DNA of 64,000 nucleotides from Lucifuga dentata (lineage: Eukaryota; Chordata; Actinopteri; Ophidiiformes; Bythitidae): contig VXCM01005604.1 of NCBI GenBank assembly GCA_014773175.1, positions 1 through 64,000 on the forward strand, written 5' to 3'. This document shows, in pieces, positions 38,301 through 48,781 of this stretch. How positions within the stretch are numbered: the stretch's first letter is position 1; every line of letters starts with the position of its first letter. The position numbers and the translations under genes were made by a program. The notes under the pieces are model-generated. The model was not told where the DNA came from. It ran no database searches and worked only from the letters and a program-made list of their open reading frames with translations.

Positions 38301-41300
38301 TTTTCTTGTCGAAACAAGCTGCTCCACAACAAAAAAGCAAAAGAAAAAAATGCTTCCGTGTTTAACATACGCATGCCAGCAGCTTGATGCTAGATGCATT
38401 CTTCTCTTATCAACCAAACAACAGAGAGCCCACATGTAAGCTCGCAAATATGAGTAAACAACTCACATCATTCTGGATCATATCCTCCAGGGTACAGTAC
38501 ATGTTGCAATGGTTAGCCCATCACTGGAAAGGCCCCTCTGTGGATTTGCCTGTCTTTTATACTCTGCCAAATAAGATCACCGTTCCCTTTTAACAAGAAT
38601 GCAATATTTGAGTTATGCATTTGATTATTTTGAGATTTTGTGTGCAAAGATGAGGCAAAATTCTTATTCATTTTCTATCCTACTGAATAATTAAATTCTG
38701 GCAACCAAAATAGGCCCTGTGCTACTGGCACAGCCAGACTGCATTTTCAATGTTTAATGACTTGTGGCAGAATAAGCTGGGAGTGTGTAAGAGTGCCAAT
38801 TTATCAAGATTATCAAAAGAAAGACAACACAATTAGAACAAGTACAGTCTTTCAAATAAGTGCCTTTTTGTTCCTCCTCCATTGGATTAAATACAGGGAT
38901 CACTAACAAAACTCCTGCAGCTAAAAATGGTTTTTAACGTGTCTACCAAACCTCTGCTTCTTTGCTCACAATGTAGCCTTCCCCAATTCTTTCCCTGTGC
39001 TGTAATTCGACAAGAATGTGTGGTTTATGAAGACTGTAGTCTTACTTTCCTGAAAGGTCCTGAAACAACACAAGATGCTGGCTGACTGGCGCTCCACCCT
39101 GTGGTCCAAATTTGACTTTACTACCTCTTTACTGAGGATGGTGAGGTTTTAAAAGAGGCGTCATGAATTGTCTTATTAACATCAAACGTTACAGACAGCA
39201 TTTTGATTCCTCACGGGATCCTTTGAACCCATAAGAGAGATGAAGAAATAAGTCCTACGAGATGAAGACTGATCTAAGTAAAAACAGACAGAGATATTCT
39301 ATGAAAGCTAGTTGACAGAGATTGTGGTGCTACATCCCACAATAAAGAGGAACCACTATCGAAACCCACCAGTCAACATATGTCTCCAGCAGCTTTTGCA
39401 CAGTCGGCCTAACAAAACCTGTCATAAAGCCTTATAGTGTCACTAAGTCACACATAGCAAAGTGCGATCACACTAAACAAAAGCAGAAGCTGTGACCGTA
39501 AGTAATCATCTTCAAAGGGTCATCTTCAATAGGTTCTTTAGAACTGTGTGCTGATGCTGACAACATGTAGGCAGCTCTTCCTGCCACACTCAGACATGAT
39601 GATAGCCAAAGTATCCAGTGCTACCAATGGATCACCAATGGTTTATTCAGAGTCAGTCAAACGATGTCACCTCAGAAACCCAGGAACCTTTTCAGAAACA
39701 GAAACTTTCCTTTCTTTCTCGCCAATGAACCAGGAATGACATTACATAATAGCACTGTCCCTCAAGATAAGAGATTTCCATAAGTTTTATAGGTACTCAA
39801 ACTGTGGGTGCAAATGTAAGTAAGAAACTCACTGAAGGTTCCTACTCTGATAGTTCCAGGTAAAGTAGAAGTGTGATCACACTAAACAATTTATTTCCCA
39901 GCTTTTTGTCCAGAAGCACGTATTGACAATGGAACTACGATGATCCAAACATTCCCAAGCTTTTGGAAGTTTCTATTCAGTTTGTTCTTTTTCTTAAGAT
40001 ACCATTTAAAGAGTTAACTAAATAGTAGTACTAGTAGACAGTCTCTCAAGACAGCCATAAAGTCATAAGGCTATAAGGCTGCCTAGACAGTCAAGAGGAT
40101 ATGAAGCAGTGCTTAAGCCTTCTGAAGGTCCCTCATTTTGTCCATGTCCACTTTTTAATGCATTTTGATAAAGCCCCTACAGAGGCTGTTTTGGAAATCC
40201 AGGAGGCTCCAGCGCCTGCTGCTGCATCTGGAGGGTAGCTATTATGAAAGCCATTCCAGACTGCCACCCAATCTCTTGATTAAACAAATTATCATCTTCA
40301 AAGTAATTAAGCTTTGCACCCTGTCTGCCTGCCTCCATTATACCATGCAAACCAATTTAACCATAGAATGGAAACATTACAGAGTGTACGTGAAGCAATG
40401 ACCTTGACTGATGTCACTGTCAAAAGGGTTTAGGTTTTGGGAAGAAGTGAGATGGAAAGAGAGAGCAAGGAAGAGGCAAGACAGACCAAGAGAAGAGGTT
40501 GTAACTTTTCTTTTTTTACATAAGTGTTCATAATTTTAGGGGATATTCAATTTCAGATTTGTGAACTTCAGTCACACATATTAAAGTAGATGTCTAGTAA
40601 AGGGGGTAAAGGGTCAACAATGTACCCCGACTGTGGACATTACACATTTTGACCAGCAGCCTCTGTTTGTTTTAGAGACTTTAATTTTCCACACATCAAG
40701 GCGTCTACGTGGTCACCTGCAAGAAGAGCGCGACAGTGAGCGTGTCAGTGGTATTTGCATTTAAAATCAAAATGGATTCCATCTGACATGGTTTCTCTGG
40801 TCTAAAGCCTCTCTGCCTGAATAATAAACTCAATCCCTCTGTGTAATGGTGGACTGACTGCTGGGGCAGTGAATGCAGCACGGTGCTCTGCTGAAAGGCT
40901 TTACAGTTGGCATTGGAGACCACAGATGGCTGTTAACAGAATGCATTAGTCCAGATTAACCTGCCTGGTAGAATCACCACATTAGTGCCTCTGATCATGT
41001 TAACAACCATGGCACAGAGACAGTATGGGGTATTTTAAGGCTTGCAATTGGACCTCTGGTTGCACAGTTAATGTGTATGACAAATTTAGTTTCAACAATG
41101 AATACTTTAGAAAGATTAGTAACATCAAAATGTCATTTTATTAAGAATTTCCATTTCAGTTTAAAAGAGCAGCCAAGACGTTGACATAGAAAACTTACAG
41201 GCAAATGGTTTTAATTCCTTAAAACCATTGTAATGTTTGTGCATGTTTAGCTTCTTTCTTACAAATCAAGTATACATCATATTACTGTTGGTCATTTTTT

Positions 41301-44231
41301 TAAAGTGTATGGAAGGATTTTAATATTTAGAATATGTTTTTCCTACCTTCCAGGCTGGTTTTTATTTATTTCTGTAAGATAATAAAATCAACCTGCAGAA
41401 AGTTAAAACACTACTTGAGATACAGTAAACATCACCTTAGCTTATTTTTCAACGGTAATGCAGACATGATGTGCACTTGAATGGATTGCATATCCCAGGC
41501 AAGTTTCTAGTCTCTTCACACTGACCTTCATACTGTGGTGACATAATTGAAAATCAAGGGTCACCAGGAAAACACATTCAAAGCATAAAACATGACACTA
41601 TGCTTTGGAAAATGGTTAGCAGTGATGTCATTTTACATTTGTAGTAAATGGACTAAAACATGAAAAAAGATGTATGGTTCTTTAAGATTATTATCATAAT
41701 GATTATAATCTTGACCCTAATATCTACCAGATAATTGATATTATCTGTTTAGGCGTAATTGTGCAGCCTTGTTCCTTTTGCATATTTGCCTGCATCTTCA
41801 GCACCGTCAGCTCATTCAGCCATACAATGTGAGTCATCATCTGGATCGGTTTCGATGTGGTCACAGTTTAGACTTTTCAAATATCACATTTCTGCTACAG
41901 CAGTATACAGGAACATCTGGATACAGATGTGGGGTCTTGACATCATGGTTCCTCCAAATCACAATAAGGAACTGAATCAAACCTCAGCAAAGTCCGCATT
42001 ACCACTGCCTTTGGAACTGGAGTATCAAGTGGGAGAGAAAAATACTACTGAAAACTCATGTTTACCATGCAGCATTGGGAATGGATGTAGGCATGGAAAA
42101 AGTTGGATTATTATTAAATTAAGGAAACTATTACAAGATGAAAGCATTCAAGCTGAGGCGACCCATAAGGAAACAGCTTCCTGTTTTGTAATGCATTACA
42201 ATGGCAAACAAATCTATTCACGAGCACTACACTGAAGCCTTTAAATCCACTGCCTTTCACTAAAATGAGTTGATACGCCCCTATGTAGAAAGAGGAAGAC
42301 CTGCTATGTGCCGTGTGTGAGTTCACTAATGAATTCCTCTCTTCAGCTCATCAACCTTCCCAAATCCCCTCTGGAATCTCTGATTTCCTCATGAAAACAT
42401 CTCTAAATTAAGTGACTGTATGGAGTATAATTTGCGGTTAGTGATACGCCCTGTTTAGAAAGCATGATTTACATGCTTTAGCTCATTCGGTGCTCTAAAT
42501 CGAAATGGGAGAAATAATGGAAACACCAGACGTTAGAAGTACATTTTTCTGCTTGGAGGAAAGCAGCACAGATATCAATTAGATGCCTTTTAGAGACGAT
42601 AAAACGGGCTCGTAAATATGAGTGAGCGCAGATGTGTTAAATGTGCCGTGCTGTTTTCCACAGCAATCTTGGGAGTTAAATGGAACAAAAAAAAAAACTC
42701 AGGTGACGTCATGGCCACCATTTTTGGATATTATACAGATGGAACACATTTGCCACTCAGATCATTGTCTATTCAGCAGAACAAAGTCAACCATGGCAAT
42801 TTCACAAGCAGCATTTGATTTCACTTCATCATTTAACTAACAGACCAACAAAACCTCAAAATGACCGCAATCTATTCTAAAGACATTTAATATGGCTTTA
42901 AAGCAGAAACACTTTACCTACCTAACGTCAGGTCTTCACCTTTAAATTGAAGTGGCCTGGTAATGTGAAATGATCATTTTTATGTGCTTTGATGTGCCTA
43001 ACCACTATAAATTCCACCAAACAGCCTTGTAATATGGTACAACAGTTTAATGTTCCACAGTAAAATGAGCTTTACATTATACAGTATATGCTAAAATACC
43101 TGACCCAAAAATTCAAGAATAAACCCAGGAACCATCTGGGTTTATTAATGATGCGAATGGGCCATCATGCATTAGTTGACCTGTAACTCTGCTCCCAACC
43201 TCAATTTTACACAATTACAACAGTGCTCTGCTTTGGTGAACAGTGAACACAAGTACTATATATACTAACTCCAGGGTTACTGAGTTAAATATAGAATAAT
43301 AGGGCTATTACAAACATATACTTTAGCATCTCTATAGATAGAAATTCTGCAGTTCTTGGTTGCAAACATACTTGAATATATACAGTACAGGTTTACATTT
43401 CATAAGGCAACCAAACATAAACAGAAATACTATAATGTTACACCACATAAGTATGTTTACAAGCATGTTAAAACTTTGATTCTACTCCAGCTAAGGCATA
43501 AATAGGTTTTTTTCAAACATCATTTTGGCGTATGCTGTACAGAACAAGATTACACGATTGTAAATTTATTTAGTCATAAAATTGGAGTTAGTAATGTCTA
43601 CACATACTTTCCTTGCCTGGCAGATTCTCCCTCGTACACTTATCGAGCTCCTCGTATATTCGGCAAATGACAGAATCCTAATTACTATGTCCATGTTTGT
43701 GTCTTACTTGCAATTTTGCCTTTTGTGTCAAGCAAACAAAATATCAGAGTGCAGTGTGAATGCAAAGATATTGAATAAAAAAAAAAAATTACCAATTCTC
43801 AATGCACACAATTGGCTAAGTGATGAACAAATAGCTACAACAACAATAGCTTAATAACAGCATGTTGAATTCATTCAAAAGGATCATGTCTCTTCTTTAA
43901 CACAAGAAAATGCATCCCTTGTAGCACTAAGGATAGAGCACTGCATACAAAGCCAAAATCTTAAAAACTCATTATTACCCAAGACCCGACCAATCCAGGA
44001 GAGCAGATACTAAATACCAGTAGTGGAGCTCTGTTCACCGCATGGGTCTTTCTGTCATCTTGCCCCCCTTTAAGTTAGACACTTTTCACACCTCACACAG
44101 CAAAGAACCAGACAGGTTCCAGCTTGGGAAAACCAGTACACCAAAAGGGAGCCAGGGTTCACACTCTCCCCCCACTCCTTTTCCCCCTCTTCCACCCTGG
44201 AAGCCTATCTACCCTAACTGGAAGGCGGTAN

Positions 44232-44262
<31 letters not shown>

Positions 44263-47200
44263 AAAGAAAAAAAGAAAGGAAGGAAGAAAACAGACGTCCT
44301 GACACAGGGTTTTCCTCATTTCTCTTTGTCACAACCACAATCCCCTCCACCATAGTCCTGCCAAGGAAGTTTCCATTTGCTAAGCTAATTAAATAGAAAG
44401 GAAGGGAAAGAAAAAGTTAAAAGAGAGAGGGTGGGAGCGAAGGCAAAGAGAGGGTCTACTGTGGTTTAACATTTTCAACCAAAATGCAACATGAACATGT
44501 GGAGGGTTTTGCTGTCCAGTGTTGTGGCCCCTGACCGTCTGGTAGTTAGATGCATTAACCATTACTGCTCTCACTTCTGCTCCCTAATGTGTTTTCCCTA
44601 TGCCTTGGAGGCTGGCATGACAGTATATTTTAAACTATGTGGCAATAAACACGCACGCGCATACCCACAGGCACATAAAAAGGCATTGATGCAAGTAAAC
44701 ACACAAAAATCTGGACGGACACATGCACCAAACACGCACACACACACACGATCAACACAGTCTGACTATTTGTGAGTCTTTAGAGGTATGCACAAGTCAC
44801 TGCCAAAGCAAGAGCCTCCTCCAACTCCTCGACAAGAGAGAGAGAGAGAGAGAGAGAGGAAATCAGCTCCTTTCAAACACACGTCCTGCAGATGTTAGCA
44901 AGTCAGTGCAAGCACTCGCTTCTTGAGTGCCAGTAAAGAAGAAAGTGGGGTGCATCTTGGGTATACAAAAAGAGAAAATCCTCTCCATTTATGTCTTCCA
45001 GCTGTCTATATAAATGCCACTGTTCTTGATGTCACCCATGACACGCAGTATCTCAGCCAGGAGATACTATAACGAAAACCAGAAAATACAGACTTGTGTT
45101 TTTCTATAAATGAACAGGAGTTCATGCATGGACACATGGATCGGGGGGGGGGGCNGGGGGGGGGGGCTTTCAGTGATCCAGCAGTCCCTGCCTCCTGCTT
45201 CTGTGGAGTCCATTAGTGATTGCATAATGCTTGGCAGGCAAGGACCAAATGAATGCCCCCCCCCCGAAAGCTCGGACACAGGCGGAGAGGTGTGTTTCTC
45301 TTGCAGAGTAAGACGCTGCTTTTCCCATGTGTGTCAGCGGTGGATTTATTCAAGGGAAAAACAGGCCAGTAGCTTTTCACAGTCACACAAAACACAAGCA
45401 GACGCATACGGGGGAGGCTGTTATGTTTTCAGTCTGAGGAATTCTGGGTTAATGCAAAATAAAAGAGTGTCATTAAATATACAGCAGGCAGTCTCTCAGC
45501 ATAGCATCTGGCCTCTGCTTTTATGTGGGAGAATTGCTGTTCTTTCATTTCTGCTATTCATCATGTCCTTCACTACCTTAAATTTCATTATGCACTTTAT
45601 TTGCTCATTTCCTCCCTTCCCTTCCATATACTGTATGTCTTTGTTGCCATCCACTCTTTTTATTTTGAAAGAGGAAGACGCAAACACGTCCACCCACTTC
45701 AGACAGGCACTTAATTTATTTATCATGAAGCAAAGTGGAAATGCATTGCTAAAGATGCAGCATATTGCTTTTATCATTGGAAAATGGAACAAAAGGCTCA
45801 GATGTGCACACCTCATTCAGCCTTGTGCTACGCAACAAAATGCATGAATTCTCTTATTCAGTTCAGCAGCCTTGGAGAGGGTGTCAGGAGGATTTAAAAA
45901 CAGTCATAACTGAGAAATAAGCTGCTTTTAGAATCCACACAGTAGCTTTCATATTAATCTACCGCAAAGGAAATGGTAGTGTGTTATCTGCTCTTTGTGC
46001 TTCTAGAATTGAACGATGTGTGTATGCTTGTATTTTGTGAGAAAAGCGAGTACTGACCAGCAAAACGCGTTAGGAAGCCAGAGATAAGAGGAAGGTCAGC
46101 GTGTGCGTCGACACTGTTCATTTCATTACCACCAAATCAGTAGATATAAACCTGGCATTCAAGGCAGGAAATGAAACTCAAATACTGCTGTAATACATAG
46201 AGAATAAAACCTTCACAATAAAGGCTCCTGCACCTCCCCCCCCCCCCNCCCCCCCCCCCCTTCAGAAAGCCATCAGAGGCTTCCAGCGGCAGTCTTGTAT
46301 TTGATGCCTTGGCCTTTTCACCCTTGAAATAATATAAGGGATTTTCTCAGGCTTAGAGAGTTTGGGGTGCATCTTCTTTCTTGGCTGTTTGTCAGCAATC
46401 TGACCTCAGTTGCCCTTTCAAGTAAAGTCAGCTTTCCCCTGAAACATCCTGAAACAATCCAACATGCAGACATTCCATGTAATTTTGAGTCTTTTTCTTT
46501 TCCATCCTTCAATTTCCCTTCTCACTTAGCCCGTCTTCTTCCCCCCGCATTCCAGTTTTCCTTGATCATCCTCAGAAGCGAGGCTCAAACCAAATCCGAT
46601 GCTCCTCTGAAGTGATTCCTTTGAGTCCAGCATCAGAGTGAGACGGCACTAAAACTCCTCGTAAATCACAGATTTAAAGGTGAACAACAATTATGATTCT
46701 CACCAAAAACATCACACAAATTACAGCCCACAACATCTGGTGAAGGTCCACACCGAAACATTAGCTTCGCCCAGCCAAACTCTTCTTTCTAGTCCACACA
46801 GATTTTGGAAACAGACGACTGGAAAACGTGATACAAACAGTCTTAGAGAACATGCAGTTACAGTTCCACAACTGGACTGATACTGGAATTTCTGAGGCCG
46901 ATGATATTTGAGTTTTTTTTTTTTTTTATAACTCTGATGTTGATTTGGTTATGTAAGCATTGTGACAAAGATATAACATACTTGCTAAGAGAGGATATTT
47001 TAAAGTTTATTGTCAAAGGTGGTAGTAACATCTAACATCTGTGGTCAATGCAATGGCCAGACTCTAAAATACACAATTTTCTTCAAAAAACAATGTTTTC
47101 TAAAGCCTCAACATGTGCCTTTAATGGCTTAATACACCAGTAAGCAGCCAAAACCAAAAAGCTAAAATCAAGTAGCATAAATGATCATGACAAGAGTATT

Positions 47201-48781
47201 ACTATTTCATTTTATAGGTTTATGTGTAATAAAATCAGCTCTCTGGCTGTGCTCAGATTGTACTCTTGGCTTTCTAAAACCAGGAGCTGACTTGTCACTG
47301 TGACGGGACAATTAAAACACACAAATGTGCCTCAAGCAGGTTATCAACCACATACCACTTGATTTCTATGTCAACACCCGCGCCAACATTGGGAATCAAT
47401 GTCATGTGTCAAGCTCCATTGGAGCCTTCAGGGGACACATAAATGTGTGGCAGATATTAATATGGTGGATGTCTGTATTTGTGTGTCTGTAAAGTTGTAG
47501 ATGATGATATTCAACATTACAATGATGCCGAATTTGACTAATAGTTTACCAACAAGAAGTGGATTCGTGAATACTTTAGGATCAAATGGGATTATGCAGA
47601 GATAAAGTTCAATAAAGACGCCGGGAGTTGTGAACAGATATAGTTACAGCTTGTGTCTAAAAAAAATTACTCTGGGGGGTGACCTGGTGTAAAACAATGA
47701 CTCATTAAAACAACAGTGTCTGAATCAGCTAATTGGACAAGCAGCTCACAAAGAGAAGAGGAGGAGGAGGAGGAGGAGGAGGAGGANCTCTGCGCCAAGT
47801 GACAAGTCACAACCCACAGAGAAACTACAGGAGTACACAATAATCACAGGGGCCACATGACAGTGCCAAAATCTGTCAGGCTCCCAAAAATCCTGCTTAT
47901 GGACAACAGCACAGCCAGTTTGAGGCTGATGCAAAACCAGACTCTTGAACCCAAACCTGGACAGAGGCACAGACATTAGGAGCTATGTGCCGATCCTGTG
48001 GGTTTAACAGAGGGGAAAGGAGAGTAAAGAATGAAAGTTGGGCCCTACACACAAATTCAGATCTGTAGAAAGTGTCAAATAAGCTGCATGTTCTGTAATA
48101 AAGCGATGATTTCTTCTCAAGAATTCTCTCTCTCAGAATCATCAAATAATCAGAATCACTAAGGACTCACTAATCAATTAAGGAGAAACACTATAATAGA
48201 GCTATAATGCGTGTATATAGATTTGCAGTCATTGTGTGGTCGGTTATTTTATCTTTAATTTTAGATGTCATGTAATATTACACTTTCTACAATATTCCAA
48301 GTATTTTTCTGTGATTTATTATTACAAATGCTTAAATAAATAATAAGCGTCGAATAAACTTTGGCCACAGTATAGGGTGTTTAAAATAATTATTTCAGAA
48401 TTGAAATTGAACACATATAAAATCTCCGCAGGTTATTGTATTTTTGAGATTGCCATGTGTATCTTAAAATGACAGAAAGAATTCTTGTGCAAAGAGTTAA
48501 AACAGGCCTATCTGCTACTGGCTTCTCAGCAGATATAATACACCGTATTCTGTCAAATTACGGTGTTTCCAGAACAAAACTGCAGGAAAAACACGCATTA
48601 AAGCAGCAAATGTTGCCAGGATTTCTCCAATGTGCTCAAAGAAGAGAAGCAAAGCCGAGATCCAAGTTGCGTTTCTCCCCCTCCCTCACTTAAAACCCCG
48701 TTAAGTTTGCTCTAAACTTACCCTTTCCCCGGAGAGGAAGACGGTCAGCCCGAGAGTCAGAATTATCCAAACGTTCCTCAT
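10852..48781 (-). CDS. sdc2: syndecan-2 core protein, five coding exons
   Basis: Single-pass heparan sulfate proteoglycan core protein of the cell surface; syndecans act as co-receptors for growth factors and matrix and link to the cytoskeleton. Exons 48781-48722, 17680-17566, 16342-16170, 15176-15047 and 11015-10852 join with phases 0,1,0,1 into 642 nt (213 aa plus stop); human SDC2 has 201 aa. Residues 1-20 are a signal peptide ([12 protein letters not shown]...). Residues 32-63 are acidic with Ser-Gly sites at S41, S54, S56 and S58. Residues 64-150 are a Ser/Thr/Pro-rich variable ectodomain. FQRTEVLA (152-159) precedes the membrane helix (about 160-181), which carries the GGVIG dimerisation motif. 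The tail begins [17 protein letters not shown] (C1) and ends in the PDZ ligand EFYA (C2). The signal peptide and SG spacing match syndecan-2 better than syndecan-1, -3 or -4. Start chosen: the only ATG before the signal peptide in the first exon. Identification is by family knowledge, not by a database search. Confidence 0.96.
12825..13010. repeat. diverged interspersed repeat, copy 1
   Basis: Shares ordered blocks with 13905-14110: TTTTTACTGAAAATA...CCC, ACAG...GTTTAAAC, and AGAATATGCTTC followed by AGTAATTGAAAG and GAGAAAAAT. The order is kept with many substitutions and indels. The family is not recognised. Confidence 0.6.
13905..14110. repeat. diverged interspersed repeat, copy 2
   Basis: Partner of the copy about 1.08 kb to the left, in the same orientation. 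The best-conserved block is CAGAATATGCTTCCAGTAAT near 14065-14085. Confidence 0.6.
14671..14890. repeat. SINE-like block with CAAT repeats and a tandem 38-mer
   Basis: Tandem AATC units run into TTTTATTTAAAGTGC, a start common in teleost interspersed repeats. Then come two tandem copies of a roughly 38-bp unit containing ACATTAAAAAGA (14806-14882). The family name was not established. Confidence 0.45.
15047..15176 (-). CDS. sdc2: sdc2 coding exon 4: membrane-proximal ectodomain
   Basis: Acceptor CACCCAG|GCCCCAG, donor TTGGCAG|GTATGT; phase 0 in, phase 1 out, 130 nt, residues 117-159 plus one base of A160. It ends [11 protein letters not shown], almost the same as the membrane-proximal sequence of human SDC2 (DSLFKRTEVLA). 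The intron before the exon carries a pyrimidine-rich tract of about 130 nt on the coding strand (plus-strand purines 15181-15310). Confidence 0.95.
15177..16169 (-). other. sdc2 intron 3
   Basis: GT at 16169-16168, AG at 15178-15177. Its 3' end on the coding strand is unusually pyrimidine-rich for about 130 nt (plus-strand purines 15181-15310). No repeat or exon was recognised in the rest. Confidence 0.9.
16170..16342 (-). CDS. sdc2: sdc2 coding exon 3: variable ectodomain
   Basis: Acceptor TCTCAG|GAGGAGG, donor AGAG|GTGAGT; phase 1 in, phase 0 out, 173 nt, residues 59 (split) to 116. It is rich in E, T, K and P (for example [18 protein letters not shown]), with no cysteines. This part of syndecan ectodomains is poorly conserved between species, so the exon was assigned by frame continuity and position rather than by sequence match. 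Confidence 0.9.
16343..17565 (-). other. sdc2 intron 2
   Basis: GT at 17565-17564, AG at 16344-16343. The donor side holds a GT/CA microsatellite (17526-17557). The rest is unremarkable AT-rich DNA. Confidence 0.9.
17526..17557. repeat. GT microsatellite next to sdc2 exon 2
   Basis: Imperfect GT repeat with TA interruptions, within 10 bp of the exon 2 donor. Confidence 0.9.
17566..17680 (-). CDS. sdc2: sdc2 coding exon 2: GAG attachment segment
   Basis: Acceptor TTGCAG|ATAGCAG and donor CTCAG|GTAAG; phase 0 in, phase 1 out, 115 nt, residues 21-58 plus one base of codon 59. It encodes [14 protein letters not shown] and [12 protein letters not shown]. These acidic clusters with Ser-Gly dipeptides are the usual heparan sulfate attachment sites of syndecans. 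Human SDC2 carries attachment serines at nearly the same positions (41, 55, 57). A CA/GT microsatellite lies 10-40 bp into the following intron (17526-17557). Confidence 0.95.
18140..18235. promoter_or_regulatory. CCAAT / X-box-like / ATTGG cluster in intron 1
   Basis: CCAATCAG at 18140-18147, a perfect 14-bp palindrome GTTGTCTAGACAAC at 18173-18186 resembling an RFX-type X-box, and GATTGG (reverse CCAAT) at 18230-18235. The cluster lies about 500 bp upstream of exon 2 in transcript direction. It could be an enhancer or alternative promoter; this is motif resemblance only. Confidence 0.25.
18395..18417. repeat. GT microsatellite
   Basis: About eleven GT units, slightly interrupted. Confidence 0.85.
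19364..19386. repeat. TG microsatellite
   Basis: About eleven uninterrupted TG units. Confidence 0.9.
19656..19692. repeat. AC microsatellite
   Basis: About eighteen AC units. Confidence 0.92.
21074..21107. repeat. perfect 34-bp AT-rich palindrome
   Basis: Arms 21074-21090 (TATAGTATAAGAATAAT) and 21091-21107 are exact reverse complements with no spacer. Confidence 0.9.
21165..21217. repeat. near-perfect 53-bp palindrome
   Basis: Left arm 21165-21190 (starts TAATATCAAATTAGTGAGG) and right arm 21192-21217 are reverse complements with one mismatch, around a single spacer base. It lies only 57 bp from the palindrome at 21074-21107. Confidence 0.9.
22429..22454. repeat. GA microsatellite
   Basis: About thirteen GA units in a purine-rich neighbourhood. 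Confidence 0.9.
23885..23928. repeat. GA microsatellite
   Basis: About twenty GA units with one AAA interruption near the end. A T run broken by N at 23593 lies 300 bp to the left. Confidence 0.9.
26287..26321. repeat. perfect 13-bp inverted repeat
   Basis: GTTTCAACTTCAG at 26287-26299 and its exact reverse complement at 26309-26321, with a 9-nt spacer. Confidence 0.85.
27101..27150. repeat. AT microsatellite
   Basis: AT repeat with occasional C and G. Confidence 0.85.
27604..27660. repeat. AAT/GATA-rich microsatellite
   Basis: Interleaved AATAGAT and AAT units. Confidence 0.85.
28394..28419. repeat. GA microsatellite
   Basis: About twelve GA units. Confidence 0.9.
28744..29104. mobile_element. 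palindromic foldback MITE (about 360 bp)
   Basis: Two imperfect inverted arms of about 165 bp surround a short A/T-rich centre near 28915-28935. Matching blocks include ATTCAGCAT near 28762 and 29080, GACATCACAAGGG near 28842 and 28998, and GTTGGTGCT/AGCACCAAC near 28866 and 28972. Arms with 80% or so identity down to the centre point to a foldback MITE. There is no coding capacity. Target-site duplications were not identified. Confidence 0.75.
31878..31911. repeat. CA microsatellite
   Basis: Seventeen uninterrupted CA units. Confidence 0.93.
32307..32341. repeat. GT microsatellite
   Basis: About sixteen GT units. Confidence 0.93.
32591..32625. repeat. perfect 15-bp inverted repeat
   Basis: ATTAGATCTCTACTT at 32591-32605 and its reverse complement at 32611-32625, with a 5-nt spacer. 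Confidence 0.85.
34612..34800. repeat. widespread fish interspersed repeat fragment
   Basis: Starts CCTCTGCCAAGG and continues through TTTCACCCACACCTGTTGG, an AAAGTTATGAGCC-like block, AAAGTTGGTGGAAGGGTGG and CATTTAATTTTGGTACTGAT. I recognise this order of blocks as a repeat common in teleost and other vertebrate genomes; the class was not assigned. An AT-rich tail follows. Confidence 0.5.
35154..35851. mobile_element. non-autonomous TIR DNA transposon (about 700 bp)
   Basis: The left end TAGGGCTGAGTGATATGGCC is mirrored by the right end ATTTATCGCCCAGCCCTA. A TA dinucleotide at both borders could be the target-site duplication. The GGGCTGGGCGATATGG-type terminus is very common in fish genomes. 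The interior has no transposase frame. Confidence 0.65.
36532..36559. repeat. poly-A run with N
   Basis: A run interrupted by N at 36543; true length unresolved. Confidence 0.85.
43119..43145. repeat. 10-bp perfect hairpin
   Basis: ATAAACCCAG and its reverse complement with a 7-nt loop. Confidence 0.6.
44231..44275. repeat. poly-A / AAAG tract with N
   Basis: N at 44231 followed by about 30 A and then GAAAA-type units. Confidence 0.85.
44835..44858. repeat. AG microsatellite
   Basis: About twelve AG units. Confidence 0.88.
45143..45167. repeat. G run with N
   Basis: Two G runs separated by CN at 45154-45155. The longest open frame in the window (245 codons) crosses this N and is therefore unreliable. 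Confidence 0.8.
46236..46260. repeat. C run with N
   Basis: C homopolymer interrupted by N at 46248. Confidence 0.85.
47757..47787. repeat. GAG trinucleotide microsatellite ending in N
   Basis: About ten AGG units ending at the N at 47787. Confidence 0.88.
48722..48781 (-). CDS. sdc2: sdc2 coding exon 1: signal peptide
   Basis: Sixty nucleotides encode residues 1-20: a charged N-terminus (MRN), a hydrophobic core and a small-residue cleavage region (FLSGER). The donor is AGG|GTAAGT, phase 0. The exon ends directly after the signal peptide, as in other vertebrate syndecan genes, and is followed by the 31-kb first intron. Confidence 0.93.

Larger units (their letters stand above)
17681..48721 (-). 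other. sdc2 intron 1 (31 kb)
   Basis: GT at 48721-48720 after the signal-peptide exon, AG at 17682-17681 before exon 2. A very long first intron is typical of vertebrate SDC2. It contains microsatellites, a palindromic MITE (28744-29104), a TIR element (35154-35851), a common fish repeat (34612-34800), paired AT-rich palindromes (21074-21217) and a CCAAT/X-box-like cluster (18140-18235). The open frames of 152, 158 and 245 codons inside it (37593-38051, 41759-42235, 45110-45847) lack recognisable domains. Stretches not listed separately hold ordinary AT-rich intronic DNA. Confidence 0.88.

Noticed and set aside
41759..42235. 158-codon open frame, plus strand
   Set aside because: No recognisable family, no splice context, irregular composition; intronic chance frame.
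45110..45847. Longest open frame in the window (245 codons, plus strand)
   Set aside because: It crosses an N in a G run, begins in low-complexity glycine sequence, has no domain or bias, and lies inside sdc2 intron 1.
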